This document shows, in pieces, positions 25,545-34,158 of a DNA stretch of 64,000 bases. The position numbers were made by a program, and so were the translations under genes. This DNA is from Bacteroidales bacterium (GTDB lineage Bacteria; Bacteroidota; Bacteroidia; Bacteroidales; UBA932): assembly GCA_022648685.1 (NCBI GenBank), contig JALCMW010000006.1:1-64000 (forward strand), given 5' to 3'. The first letter of the stretch is position 1. Each line of letters begins with the position of its first letter. The notes under the pieces were generated by a model that saw only the letters and a program-made list of their open reading frames with translations, did not search any database and had not been told where the DNA came from.

Positions 25545-27155
25545 ATGAGTACCATCAAGAGACTGGCATTGATCTCCTTGGTATCTGCGACCGTTTTTTC
25601 ATGCGGACGCAAGCCTGATTCCGCAGTCCAGCAGAAAATCGATGAATATGCGGTATGCCAGATAGGTTCTCCTGTCAAAGAAGAATCCATCACCGACAGG
25701 GGCAAGGAAGTTCTTAATCTCTTCCGCAGTGCTGCGGAAGAAGTCGACAATATTTACTGGAAACAGACTTTCGGAGATAAATCCCTGATAGAGAAATTGC
25801 CTGACGGACCCGAGAAAGAATTCGCATTGATCAATTATGGTCCGTGGGACAGGCTGGACAATAATGCTCCATTTGTTCCGGGTTACGGGCCGAAACCTGC
25901 AGGTGCCAATTATTATCCTTCGGATATGACAAAGGAAGAGTGGGATTCCCTGGAAGATCCAGCCAAGCTTAGTCCTTATACTTTGATTCGCCGTGATTCC
26001 GCAGGCAGATTGAAAACCGTATGGTATCATGATGCGTACAAGGAAGAGATCGGCAAGATTTGCGGTTATCTGCAGAGCGCCGCAGCCATAACTATCAAGC
26101 CGAGCGTAAGGAATTACCTTCTGAAAAAGATCGAGGCTTTGCGTACGGATGATTATTATGAAAGCGACATCGCATGGATGGATATGAAAGACAGCAAGAT
26201 GGATCTTGTTATCGGACCTGTCGAGACTTACGATGATCAGCTTAACGGAATCAAAGCCGCGTATGAATGTTTCGTCCTTTTGAAGGATTTGAAGAAAACG
26301 GCTATGATGACGAAATATCTTTCCATGCTTCCGGATCTGCAGAAGACTCTTCCATGCGATGCTGCATATAAGACTTTCGTTCCGGGAAACGAGTCTGATA
26401 TCTTCGTGTATGATGCCATATATTATTCCGGGGACTGCAACGCAGGCGGCAAAACCATTGCGCTGAATCTTCCTAATGACGAGAGGATACAGGCCGGAAA
26501 GGGAACCCGCCGTTTGCAGCTTCAGAATGTTATGAAAGCAAAATTCGACAAGATCGTATACCCTATCGGGAATATCCTGATTGAACCGGCGCAGAGGAAA
26601 TATCTCAACGGCGATGCCTTTTTCTGGAATGTAACTTTCCATGAAGTTGCCCATGGTCTTGGAGTAAAGGAAACCGTAAACGGTTTGGGTCCTGTGGATG
26701 AGGCTTTAGGCAATCAGGCCTCCATATGGGAGGAGGCGAAAGCGGATATCATCGGACTTTATCTTGTCTGCGAACTGATAGACAAAGGCGAAATTCCGGT
26801 TATTTCAAAGCAGGATGCCATCACTACATATATAGCAAGTCTCGTGCGTTCGGTACGTTTCGGTGCCGGAGACGCCCATGGCAAAGCCAATATGATGTGC
26901 TATAATTATCTGAAAGAACACGGAGCTTTCGTACGTAATGAAAAAGGTCTGTATCATGTGGATTTCGACGCGGCTCCAAAGGCTATTGCCGGCTGGGCCA
27001 ACCTCATAATCACTACGCAGGCAACGGGGAATTATATGTTCGCCCAAGAGTATTGCAGCAATCATGCTGTAATAAAAGAACCTCTTTCAGCAGATTTGGC
27101 AAATGTCAACCGTGCGAAAATACCTGTAGATATCCGTTTCGATTTCGTGAGATAG
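25545..27155 (+). CDS. M49-like zinc peptidase (dipeptidyl-peptidase III-related) lipoprotein
   Basis: 536 residues. It has a lipoprotein signal peptide ending SATVFSC, with the lipidated Cys at residue 20. The zinc site is HEVAHG at about residue 366 with a second zinc Glu in WEEAKADIIG at about 396. Classic DPP III has HExxxH; this branch has the shorter HExxH form, known also from M49 domains attached to some Nudix proteins. NYGPWDRLDNNAPF and YDAIYYSGDCNAG also fit this branch. I infer a periplasm-facing peptidase. It follows tpiA closely and is probably cotranscribed. Confidence 0.82.
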   Translation: MSTIKRLALISLVSATVFSCGRKPDSAVQQKIDEYAVCQIGSPVKEESITDRGKEVLNLFRSAAEEVDNIYWKQTFGDKSLIEKLPDGPEKEFALINYGPWDRLDNNAPFVPGYGPKPAGANYYPSDMTKEEWDSLEDPAKLSPYTLIRRDSAGRLKTVWYHDAYKEEIGKICGYLQSAAAITIKPSVRNYLLKKIEALRTDDYYESDIAWMDMKDSKMDLVIGPVETYDDQLNGIKAAYECFVLLKDLKKTAMMTKYLSMLPDLQKTLPCDAAYKTFVPGNESDIFVYDAIYYSGDCNAGGKTIALNLPNDERIQAGKGTRRLQLQNVMKAKFDKIVYPIGNILIEPAQRKYLNGDAFFWNVTFHEVAHGLGVKETVNGLGPVDEALGNQASIWEEAKADIIGLYLVCELIDKGEIPVISKQDAITTYIASLVRSVRFGAGDAHGKANMMCYNYLKEHGAFVRNEKGLYHVDFDAAPKAIAGWANLIITTQATGNYMFAQEYCSNHAVIKEPLSADLANVNRAKIPVDIRFDFVR

Positions 27156-27190
27156 GAATTTGCAGGTTATTATAATCGGGAATCGGGGTA

Positions 27191-27610
27191 TTAGTCCAAT
27201 TTGCGGACTATTACTCCGATTCCGTATTTATAGTTCCAAAGCCAAATACGGCCGTCGGATGATATGTTTTCCGTTTCGAATTCCAAACCTGTTTTGGTAT
27301 TTATATCGGAAGATTCCGTCCATAAAAGGTCTCCTTTTGCTTTTTGACCTTTTTCCGACGGAGTGGATTCCAATTTGAGCATATAATATTCGGACATGCT
27401 GTCGTTGCTGACGGTGAATTTATTTTGATCCGGGTTGTATCCCAATTGGCAGTTAAGGCCGTCATATGTGAACTTTACCGAACCTTTGATGGTAAGCGAT
27501 ATGTTATCCGTATTTATGAAATCGGGATCTATTTCTTCGTCATGGCGGCAAGAGGTGAATGGCAATATTGTCAATATGCAGATTAGCAGCGATAGTCGTT
27601 TCATTTTCAT
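27191..27610 (-). CDS. Small lipoprotein coupled to the M6 protease gene
   Basis: 139 residues with a lipoprotein signal (LLICILTILPFTSC, Cys at about 21) and a mature domain of about 118 residues rich in beta-type sequence (NISLTIKGSVKFTYDG, GRIWLWNYKYGIGVIVRKLD). I recognise no family. Its ATG overlaps the stop of the M6 protease gene by four bases (ATGA), so the two are translated together. An inhibitor, chaperone or surface partner of the protease is an inference only. Confidence 0.7.
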   Translation of the reverse strand: MKMKRLSLLICILTILPFTSCRHDEEIDPDFINTDNISLTIKGSVKFTYDGLNCQLGYNPDQNKFTVSNDSMSEYYMLKLESTPSEKGQKAKGDLLWTESSDINTKTGLEFETENISSDGRIWLWNYKYGIGVIVRKLD

Positions 27611-29763
27611 TTTACGGTTATTTCTTTTATTATTATCTCTTTTTCTCCGTTGGTATAAGTAATCACGGCTTTAAGCGTTCCCCCTGAAGAAAGAGTATAG
27701 TATCCGTCGCCTCCTGTACTTATTTCTTTGTTATCGAGATACCATTTTATCGATTCGGCTTCAACGGCGTTTCTTAAGCGTAATGGCAATTGCGCCCCTT
27801 TCGGGAAAGATCCGTCGGAATTCCTTTCGACTTTGCTGTTGAACAGAATGTACGGGCAACTGTTGTTCAGGTATGAACTTGTAGTAAAAGAAGCCGTATA
27901 TTCACTGCCTTTGCCTGCGACATTCCTGAAATATATGGATATGCTGTAAGCCGTCCGTGGATGGAGATTTTCCATAGTGTAGGAATATTTCCCGGTTTCA
28001 TATGGAGGGACGTCAATTTCTTCCCCTGTTCCGGAATTTGTCGTGATTGTTATATATGCCGGTTCTTCATATCCTGTGTTGCCTGAAGTCCAATTCAATA
28101 TTGCCCCGTCCTGAAAGACATCCATAGCTCCGAAGTTGACTTTAGGCGGTGCGCTGAGATCCGAATTGACTGTGAATGAGATATCGCCTCCGGACTGTTC
28201 AATGCCGGTTATGCTAAAAGGTGATTTCTCGCCATTCCAGAACGTAAAAGCCGGGGATGTTTCCGGCGTGAAAGAGTTCCGGTTGTTGTAGGGAAAGAAA
28301 ATCTGGCTTACGGAAAGCGCTTCCGGGTATGCTTCCAGCAAGTATGCGCATTCATGGTCCGGCCTGCAGTTTACTTCATTGTAATCCCATCTGGTCGCCG
28401 CGGTCATAGTCATTGAAAAAGTGTCGGAATATCCTGCGTTGTCAGTGGATTTGTCAATATGGTATATAAGCAGACCTTTTCCGCCGACATATTTGTCCCA
28501 TCCGGAAGAGTTCCTGCATTCGAACAGATAGTATTCTTCAGGATTGCCCGTTTCCATTATAAGGTATCTGCCGTTTTCAGATATCGGTTCCAATGTGTAG
28601 AAGCCGGTTTTCAATGTGTCCGGATTTCCTATACCAAGCATGTCTCTGTCTATGGCATCGTAATTGGGAGGGGTCTTCCCGTCGTTGTTGAAATTTCCGC
28701 TGCACATGAGCGATGTATTCCACAATGCAGGAGCTTCTCCTCCGCTTCCTTCGTAGTCAGTGTCATACATATCCACTAGTCCTAGTGTATGGCTGTATTC
28801 GTGACAGAAGGTCCCTATGCCTTTGATGCTGCCGCCGCTATTCCCCGATAATTCGGAAGAAATTGTATAGCAGTCTATCTGTTTTCCGTTTAACGAAAGG
28901 TTTATTCCCGATTTGGAAAGATACCATTGGTGTGACCAGATGTAGTTGTCTCCGGCACCTTCGGCCTCATCATATCCTGCCGTGAATACGAATACGTTAT
29001 CGACTTTACCGTCATTGTTTCCATCGTAATCGGAAAAATCGACGGATCCGGAAACCAGACGGCATGCTTCTTCGACAAGTTCTGCCACATGGATATCGTT
29101 GCCTTTACTGTCGTTTTGTCCGTAATATGAATAATTTTTGGAAAGGGTGACAATATCCGTTACGTTAAAATGGAAAGAGTACTTTCCTGAAAACTGGTCT
29201 TCGAAATATTTCTTTACACTTCCGGTAGCATCGTCTTGGGTATAATTGTCCCCGTTTATCATATTATCGAAGTCATCCCTGGAATAAGTGAATTTCAAAT
29301 CCGGGAATTGTACCAATATTACAAGGCAATATTTATTCTGGACATCTGAGTTACCTGAAATATTGGAGGTATGCAGAGCATATCCGCTTCTTCTCAATTC
29401 CGCAGCCTCTTTCCTTTTTGCCATTTCCAACCCGGATAATTTTGCGTAAGGTATTTCAAGACTTTCCGTGAGTATTCTTTCCGGGACGGTTTCTCCCACC
29501 TTGAATCCGGAATCTGTTTTCGTACCGGCAGAAGTATAATACGCATAACAATAATATCCGTCTGCATTTTGAATTATGGCGTGTCCCGCCGCGTCGGTTA
29601 TTATTTTCTCGAACTCATCACCCCTTATCTTGGCTGTGAATTCGTAACCATTTGGCTGTTTTATTATTATGTTTCCGCGTTTTGCAGGTATTGCTGAAGA
29701 TTCTATTGCCGATACCGCAAGGATGATCGCCGAAAGTAATATCGGCAGACATTTATATTTCAT
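27607..29763 (-). CDS. Secreted M6-family metalloprotease
   Basis: 718 residues. Signal peptide LPILLSAIILAVSAIESSA is followed by a short propeptide-like region with KRGNIIIKQPNGYEFTAK. The M6 (immune inhibitor A-like) catalytic domain starts near residue 140 (NKYCLVILVQFPDLKF) and holds the zinc motif FCHEYSHTLGLVDMYD. A C-terminal fibronectin type III-like domain (PPKVNFGAMDVFQDGAILNW) and a beta-rich end follow. No C-terminal sorting signal is evident. It should degrade extracellular or surface proteins. Confidence 0.87.
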   Translation of the reverse strand: MKYKCLPILLSAIILAVSAIESSAIPAKRGNIIIKQPNGYEFTAKIRGDEFEKIITDAAGHAIIQNADGYYCYAYYTSAGTKTDSGFKVGETVPERILTESLEIPYAKLSGLEMAKRKEAAELRRSGYALHTSNISGNSDVQNKYCLVILVQFPDLKFTYSRDDFDNMINGDNYTQDDATGSVKKYFEDQFSGKYSFHFNVTDIVTLSKNYSYYGQNDSKGNDIHVAELVEEACRLVSGSVDFSDYDGNNDGKVDNVFVFTAGYDEAEGAGDNYIWSHQWYLSKSGINLSLNGKQIDCYTISSELSGNSGGSIKGIGTFCHEYSHTLGLVDMYDTDYEGSGGEAPALWNTSLMCSGNFNNDGKTPPNYDAIDRDMLGIGNPDTLKTGFYTLEPISENGRYLIMETGNPEEYYLFECRNSSGWDKYVGGKGLLIYHIDKSTDNAGYSDTFSMTMTAATRWDYNEVNCRPDHECAYLLEAYPEALSVSQIFFPYNNRNSFTPETSPAFTFWNGEKSPFSITGIEQSGGDISFTVNSDLSAPPKVNFGAMDVFQDGAILNWTSGNTGYEEPAYITITTNSGTGEEIDVPPYETGKYSYTMENLHPRTAYSISIYFRNVAGKGSEYTASFTTSSYLNNSCPYILFNSKVERNSDGSFPKGAQLPLRLRNAVEAESIKWYLDNKEISTGGDGYYTLSSGGTLKAVITYTNGEKEIIIKEITVK

Positions 29764-29826
29764 ATTGAATTATTCCGATAATATTCAACAAATATTGGAA
29801 TTTTATCGCTTTAATCCAAATAGAAA

Positions 29827-29859
29827 AGGAGTCGGTCGAAGATACTCGAGCCGGCTCCT
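29827..29859 (-). other. Orphan hairpin with T-rich tail
   Basis: Read on the minus strand: aggagccgg, a 15-base loop, ccgactcct, then ttttctattt. It has the shape of a terminator, but the upstream gene (hc1) already has its own terminator 85 bases earlier. The stretch between the two (29860-29943) has no ORF of note. A short independent RNA ending here is possible. Confidence 0.35.
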
Positions 29860-29943
29860 AGACGTGTACTAAAACCTAAACCTATAATCAAGATGCAGGT
29901 TAGTCGCTTATTGTTGCATGCAAAACAAAAAAATATAAAAAAA

Positions 29944-29967
29944 AGGCCGTCGATTGAAAGACGGCCT
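29944..29967 (-). terminator. Terminator after hc1
   Basis: aggccgtc, loop tttcaatc, gacggcct, followed by a long T-run on the minus strand. Confidence 0.85.
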
Positions 29968-29985
29968 AAAAATAAAAGGTTAAAG

Positions 29986-30171
29986 TTATTTTGTCTCGTC
30001 CTTAGCGGCCTCAACTGATACTTTTCTGAACTCTTTGAAATCTTTCATAAGAGTCAGCGCTGCTTTACGTGCGCGTGCACCTGCAGCTTTGTTACCTTTT
30101 TCAACTTGTGCGTCGGCATTAGTTGCGAAAATTTCGTACTCTGCCTTAATTTGTTCAACGAGCTTTTCCAT
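29986..30171 (-). CDS. Histone H1-like protein Hc1
   Basis: 61 residues: MEKLVEQIKAEYEIFATNAD, then the basic Ala/Lys/Arg-rich segment NKAAGARARKAALTLMKDFK. This matches the small histone H1-like proteins common in Bacteroidota, thought to compact the nucleoid. A promoter-like TTTG, 20 bases, TATCTTG lies at 30221-30251, and a strong terminator follows the gene. Confidence 0.9.
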   Translation of the reverse strand: MEKLVEQIKAEYEIFATNADAQVEKGNKAAGARARKAALTLMKDFKEFRKVSVEAAKDETK

Positions 30172-30281
30172 TTCGTAAATCTTTAGTTAATACGTGAAAC
30201 ATTAAGTATCAAAACGTTCGCAAGATATATATTAAATAAAGAAAAAACAAAAAAAATGGGAAAAACTTAATATTCCGACGA

Positions 30282-30860
30282 TTAAAAGGTATTTTCGGAT
30301 TTTTTATTAATATCGTTCATTGCCATGTCGGGACCGGCAGTCGCAAATTCCTTAATGCCTTTTATAACCTTGTCGCATATTTGCGGCATTTTTTCTTTTT
30401 CCTCATCAGACAGCTCTCCAATAACGAAATCCACTTGCTTCCCTTTGCTGAAGTCGTTTCCGATGCCTATCCTTATCCTGGAGTATATTTGGGTGGACAG
30501 AAGTTCTTCAATGTTTTTCAGACCATTGTGACCTCCTGCGCTTCCGCTTTTGCGCATCCTGACAGTTCCGAAAGGGAGATTCAGATCGTCGCATATTACC
30601 AAAAGGTTTTCTACCGGAAGTTTCAGTTTGTTGACCCAATATCTGACAGCATTACCGCTCAGATTCATGAACGTCGACGGTTTCAGAAGAATGAATCTTC
30701 TTCCTTTGAATGATGTCTTTGCAATGCTTCCGTATCTATCGGATGAAAAAACGATATCGGATGCCTGAGCCCAGGCATCCAATATCATAAAACCCATATT
30801 ATGTCTGGTATGGGCATATTCGGAACCGATGTTCCCCAAACCTACAATCAAATAGTCCAT
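30282..30860 (-). CDS. pth: Peptidyl-tRNA hydrolase
   Basis: 192 residues. GLGNIGSEYAHTRHNMGFM carries the substrate Asn and catalytic His, VICDDLNLPFG the Asp, and GGHNGLKNI the glycine-rich loop. It recycles peptidyl-tRNAs that drop off ribosomes. It lies 22 bases after rplY, the usual partner in Bacteroidota. Confidence 0.96.
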   Translation of the reverse strand: MDYLIVGLGNIGSEYAHTRHNMGFMILDAWAQASDIVFSSDRYGSIAKTSFKGRRFILLKPSTFMNLSGNAVRYWVNKLKLPVENLLVICDDLNLPFGTVRMRKSGSAGGHNGLKNIEELLSTQIYSRIRIGIGNDFSKGKQVDFVIGELSDEEKEKMPQICDKVIKGIKEFATAGPDMAMNDINKKSENTF

Positions 30861-30882
30861 ACCTTACATGCTATGCAGCCAT

Positions 30883-31557
30883 TTATTTGCTTTCACTTCC
30901 GGCGGCGTCGGCAGCAGCAGGAGCAGCAGTCTCTTCAGTTGCAGCGGCTGCAGGTGTTCCGAGTGCGGATTCTTCAGCAGCGACTTCCCTTGCAGCCTGA
31001 GCTGCAATTTGCCTTGTTGATCTTACGACGCAGACGATAGTGTCCTTTGGTGTGAGAATCGTCACGTTGTCGTAATGCAAGTCTCCGGCGGTGACTTGTT
31101 TCTCGATATCCAATCCTGAAATGTCAATAGGCAGATTGTCAGGGAGATCTTTCATAAGTGCGCTGATCTTTATTTCTCTTGTAACCATGAAGAATTTTCC
31201 TCCGTTTTGCACACCTATTGCATGTCCCGTTATTGCCACAGGTACATTTATTACGATAGGTTTTTCTTCATTTACGGAAAGGAAATCGGCATGAAGACAG
31301 GTGTCGTTTACCGGATGGAATTGAAGTTCATGGATAACGGCAGTGTGTTTTCCTCCTTCATTAAGGTTTATGTCTACGATGTAGGCCTCGGGTGTGTTGA
31401 TAAGCTTGTTCAGGTCCTTTATACTTACGGAGAAAAGAATGTTCTCCATTTTGTATCCGTAAAGATTGCATGGTACCAATCCTTCTTTGCGCAAAACCTT
31501 GACGCTTGCTTTGTTTCCGGTTTCCCTGATTTGGCCGTTGAGTTCGAAATGTTTCAT
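30883..31557 (-). CDS. rplY: 50S ribosomal protein L25 (general stress protein Ctc form)
   Basis: 224 residues: the 5S rRNA-binding L25 domain (about residues 1-95: NGQIRETGNKASVKVLRKEG, VIHELQFHPVNDTCLHADFL), then the Ctc beta domain (about 95-180), then an Ala/Glu-rich low-complexity tail of about 40 residues (AAREVAAEESALGTPAAAAT). The gene has a structured 5' leader and is followed by pth. Confidence 0.95.
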   Translation of the reverse strand: MKHFELNGQIRETGNKASVKVLRKEGLVPCNLYGYKMENILFSVSIKDLNKLINTPEAYIVDINLNEGGKHTAVIHELQFHPVNDTCLHADFLSVNEEKPIVINVPVAITGHAIGVQNGGKFFMVTREIKISALMKDLPDNLPIDISGLDIEKQVTAGDLHYDNVTILTPKDTIVCVVRSTRQIAAQAAREVAAEESALGTPAAAATEETAAPAAADAAGSESK

Positions 31558-31582
31558 AAAAAATAGATTAAAATGTGTTACT

Positions 31583-31648
31583 CAGTCCGGAACGGATCCG
31601 GACCCCATTGCACCAAAAGCATCCGCTTTTAATGGGATCGCAAAGATA
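31583..31648 (-). promoter_or_regulatory. Promoter box and structured leader of rplY
   Basis: A TATCTTTG box (31641-31648) predicts an RNA starting near 31635. That RNA begins at once with a stem: cccatt pairs with aatggg, with aaaagc and gctttt pairing inside it. A second perfect hairpin follows, gtccgg, loop atccgtt, ccggac. Neither has a T-run, so they are not ordinary terminators. L25 binds 5S rRNA, so a leader that binds L25 is conceivable, but this is inference. Confidence 0.5.
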
Positions 31649-31674
31649 CGAAAAATATAGTGAAAAAATAAATA

Positions 31675-33066
31675 TCACTCGACAAGATTTACTGTCTTGT
31701 TCCATGCAAGAAGTTTATAGTAATTGTCGAGTACGGAACTGCCGTTGCAAGGCAGGTACATGCTTAATCCGCTGTAGGATGTGATGTCGAAAGAATCTAT
31801 GAAACTTGGAGTAGCGTTTTTGTACAGTATGCAGTAATCCAGGGCGTTTTGAAGATCGTCCAGTTCCTTTTGGGAGGCACCGGCCTTGCTTGCAATGTCC
31901 TTGAGATCATAGAACCAGTGCTTGTCGAAACGGAAATAGCCCTGAACTTCTGACGGATCCAGTGCCGCTATTGCAGCCCTATTGTCCTCGAAGATGCGTT
32001 TGCATACATCCGCAAGGGAATCCAGTCCGGAACAATTTACCAAAGAGACAGTTGCGGATCTGTATTGGTCACTTTTGGCATTGTAGTATTCGAAATAGTC
32101 CCGGCATACGCTTTCGGGGTCGGGGGTTTCTTCCTTGAGCAGATATGATGTTATGTTTGAGTAATCGAAGCCTTCGGCGAGAACCTCTGTTTGTGAAAAG
32201 CCGATTTCGCTGCAGACGTCTTTCAGTTCATATGCCGTTTCTATTCCGCCCATCAGGCATGCATCGAAAAGTATATAGTCAAAATGCATGGGGATTGCCG
32301 CGGCGATATCTTTCAGATTTATCTCGTAAGTCAGATAGCCTCCGTTTTTATAAAGAAGATCCTGTCCGATACTTTTTGTTTCAATACTCCGGCTTTTTAC
32401 CGCAGGTGCCAGTGGATCCGTCTGCGGCATAATATAGGGAACAGGTATTTCGCCGCTTTCCTTTATCGTCGAGAAAGTTGCATACGGGCTGTAGCTTTCG
32501 GATTCGTAATATGACGAATTGCTGTAATAGCCTGGTGGAAGCCATCCTGTAGCATGTGAAGAAAATATCATCCCATAACTTCTTGCCGGAAAGTTTTCCT
32601 TGATATATGTCAGGACTTTTTTCATGGTAACAGTACTTGATGCGATAGTTCCGCTGTCCATTGTCAGGACCGTATCCATGACTGCTTTTCCCGATTCGTC
32701 TTTGTACAATCTGATAAGGTACGGCGAGGTCTGCGTCGTGTAATTACCGTAACTTACTGTCTTTTTGCTGAAAATAAGAATTACATCGTCGTATCTTGCA
32801 TCGCCGGGGAGATATCCTGTTTCGAGATCTTCTATATCCTCGGCAAGATAGGAACTCAGGGAATTGTATCCGGCTGAGTAAAGTATCAGTACTTTTCTCG
32901 TCTCAGGTGATGTTCCGCGTGAACCGAGATCCTTTTGATCGGAGAATGAATCGGTTCCCTTTATATGGAAGTCATCGTCTTTGGAACAAGAAAACATGAC
33001 ACCGGCGGCAATAATCAGTGTCGTTATTTGTATTGTTTTATATAGTATGTTCCTGAACATTATCAT
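31675..33066 (-). CDS. Clostripain-family (C11) cysteine peptidase lipoprotein
   Basis: 463 residues. Lipoprotein signal TTLIIAAGVMFSC. The caspase-like C11 catalytic pair is visible as MIFSSHATGW (His) and DYILFDACLMGGIETAYEL (Cys). The start RKVLILYSAGYNSLSSYLAE is the first strand of the fold. C11 enzymes cut after basic residues. I infer a cell-envelope protease. A TACCTTTG promoter box lies at 33086-33093. Confidence 0.9.
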   Translation of the reverse strand: MIMFRNILYKTIQITTLIIAAGVMFSCSKDDDFHIKGTDSFSDQKDLGSRGTSPETRKVLILYSAGYNSLSSYLAEDIEDLETGYLPGDARYDDVILIFSKKTVSYGNYTTQTSPYLIRLYKDESGKAVMDTVLTMDSGTIASSTVTMKKVLTYIKENFPARSYGMIFSSHATGWLPPGYYSNSSYYESESYSPYATFSTIKESGEIPVPYIMPQTDPLAPAVKSRSIETKSIGQDLLYKNGGYLTYEINLKDIAAAIPMHFDYILFDACLMGGIETAYELKDVCSEIGFSQTEVLAEGFDYSNITSYLLKEETPDPESVCRDYFEYYNAKSDQYRSATVSLVNCSGLDSLADVCKRIFEDNRAAIAALDPSEVQGYFRFDKHWFYDLKDIASKAGASQKELDDLQNALDYCILYKNATPSFIDSFDITSYSGLSMYLPCNGSSVLDNYYKLLAWNKTVNLVE

Positions 33067-33085
33067 GTCAATTCCGTAAATTTTA

Positions 33086-33114
33086 CAAAGGTAGCATAAA
33101 AATATGATAACAAA
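33086..33114 (-). promoter_or_regulatory. Promoter of the C11 peptidase gene
   Basis: TTTG, 17 bases, TACCTTTG on the minus strand; the spacer is slightly short. Confidence 0.5.
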
Positions 33115-33220
33115 CCGTATGCCTGTTTCTTATTGCCATCCTTTTTTTATTTTTGCATTTGAATCCGAATAATTGTAATTTTTACGTCTAAATGGAATTA
33201 ACGGTAATATATGCATCCTT

Positions 33221-34156
33221 ATGGCAGTTGAAGAATATATAAAAGGTTATTCCTATTATCTTAAGGTTGAAAGGGGAATGTCTCCGAATACCGTGTCTTC
33301 ATATAGTTCCGATATAGAAAAATTCTTGTCAGCGGTAAATGAAGGCCATTTTGCAGACTCCGACCTCCGATCTTTGTCATCGGGTGCCATATCCCTTTAT
33401 CTGGAGTCTCTGTCTGAGGTAGGAAAAGGAGGTGCCGGGAAATCGCATATGCTTGATTCCGGAATATCGAAAAGGACACAGGCCAGGATTTTGAGTTCAT
33501 TGAGATCGTTTTTCGGATGGCTTGTACTGGAAGGGGAGCGCAAGGACAATCCCTGCGACGGGATAGATTCACCGAAATTGGGCAGATATCTTCCTGCAGT
33601 TTTGTCAGTGGAAGAAGTCGGACGCATAATGGACTCCGTAGATCTTAATTCATGGACTGGTCTCAGGAACAGGGCTATTCTTGAAGTGATGTACGGTTGC
33701 GGAATGAGAGTTTCGGAAACCGTTTCGATGAAGATTTCGGATATATTTTCCGAAGAAGGATTCGTAAGCATAATAGGAAAGGGAAACAAGCAGCGGCTGG
33801 TACCTTTGGGCGGCATGGCCGGGGATTCCATTGCCAATTATCTTAAAGTGAGGCCGGAACCTGCTTCTGCGGAATATGACGATATCCTTTTCCTGAACAA
33901 GTCGGGAAAAAGCCTCAGCAGGGTTTCGGTGTTTAATATTGTCAGGAAACAGGCAATGGCCGCGGGCATCAGGAAAGAAATTTCACCTCACACTTTCAGA
34001 CATTCTTTTGCAACCCATCTGATTGAAAACGGGGCGGATTTGCGTGCCGTACAGGAGATGTTAGGGCACGAAAGCATTCTTACCACTGAAATATACACAC
34101 ATATAGACAGCAAGACATGGCAGGCTGCCGTGTTGAAAAGCCATCCCAGGAAATAA
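33221..34156 (+). CDS. Site-specific tyrosine recombinase XerC/XerD
   Basis: 311 residues. The N-terminal SAM-like core-binding domain (about 1-115: YSYYLKVERGMSPNTVSSY) is followed by the catalytic domain with Arg in GCGMRVSE, Lys in IIGKGNKQR, HTFRHSFATHL, and the nucleophile Tyr in ILTTEIYTHID. XerD-type enzymes resolve chromosome dimers at dif. It sits alone among core genes, with no phage genes, which supports the housekeeping role. Whether it is XerC or XerD is not settled by eye. Confidence 0.9.
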   Translation: MAVEEYIKGYSYYLKVERGMSPNTVSSYSSDIEKFLSAVNEGHFADSDLRSLSSGAISLYLESLSEVGKGGAGKSHMLDSGISKRTQARILSSLRSFFGWLVLEGERKDNPCDGIDSPKLGRYLPAVLSVEEVGRIMDSVDLNSWTGLRNRAILEVMYGCGMRVSETVSMKISDIFSEEGFVSIIGKGNKQRLVPLGGMAGDSIANYLKVRPEPASAEYDDILFLNKSGKSLSRVSVFNIVRKQAMAAGIRKEISPHTFRHSFATHLIENGADLRAVQEMLGHESILTTEIYTHIDSKTWQAAVLKSHPRK

Positions 34157-34158
34157 GG

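Noticed and set aside
25599..26654. 351-residue minus-strand ORF opposite the M49-like gene
   Set aside because: Antisense shadow; the plus-strand lipoprotein has a signal peptide and a zinc motif.
29811..30014. 67-residue minus-strand ORF over the hc1 end and orphan hairpin
   Set aside because: It runs through the hc1 terminator and overlaps hc1 out of frame; better explained as non-coding.
33221..34156. Tyrosine recombinase as an integrase of a mobile element
   Set aside because: It has Xer length and motifs and sits among core genes with no att-like repeats, tRNA or phage genes nearby.
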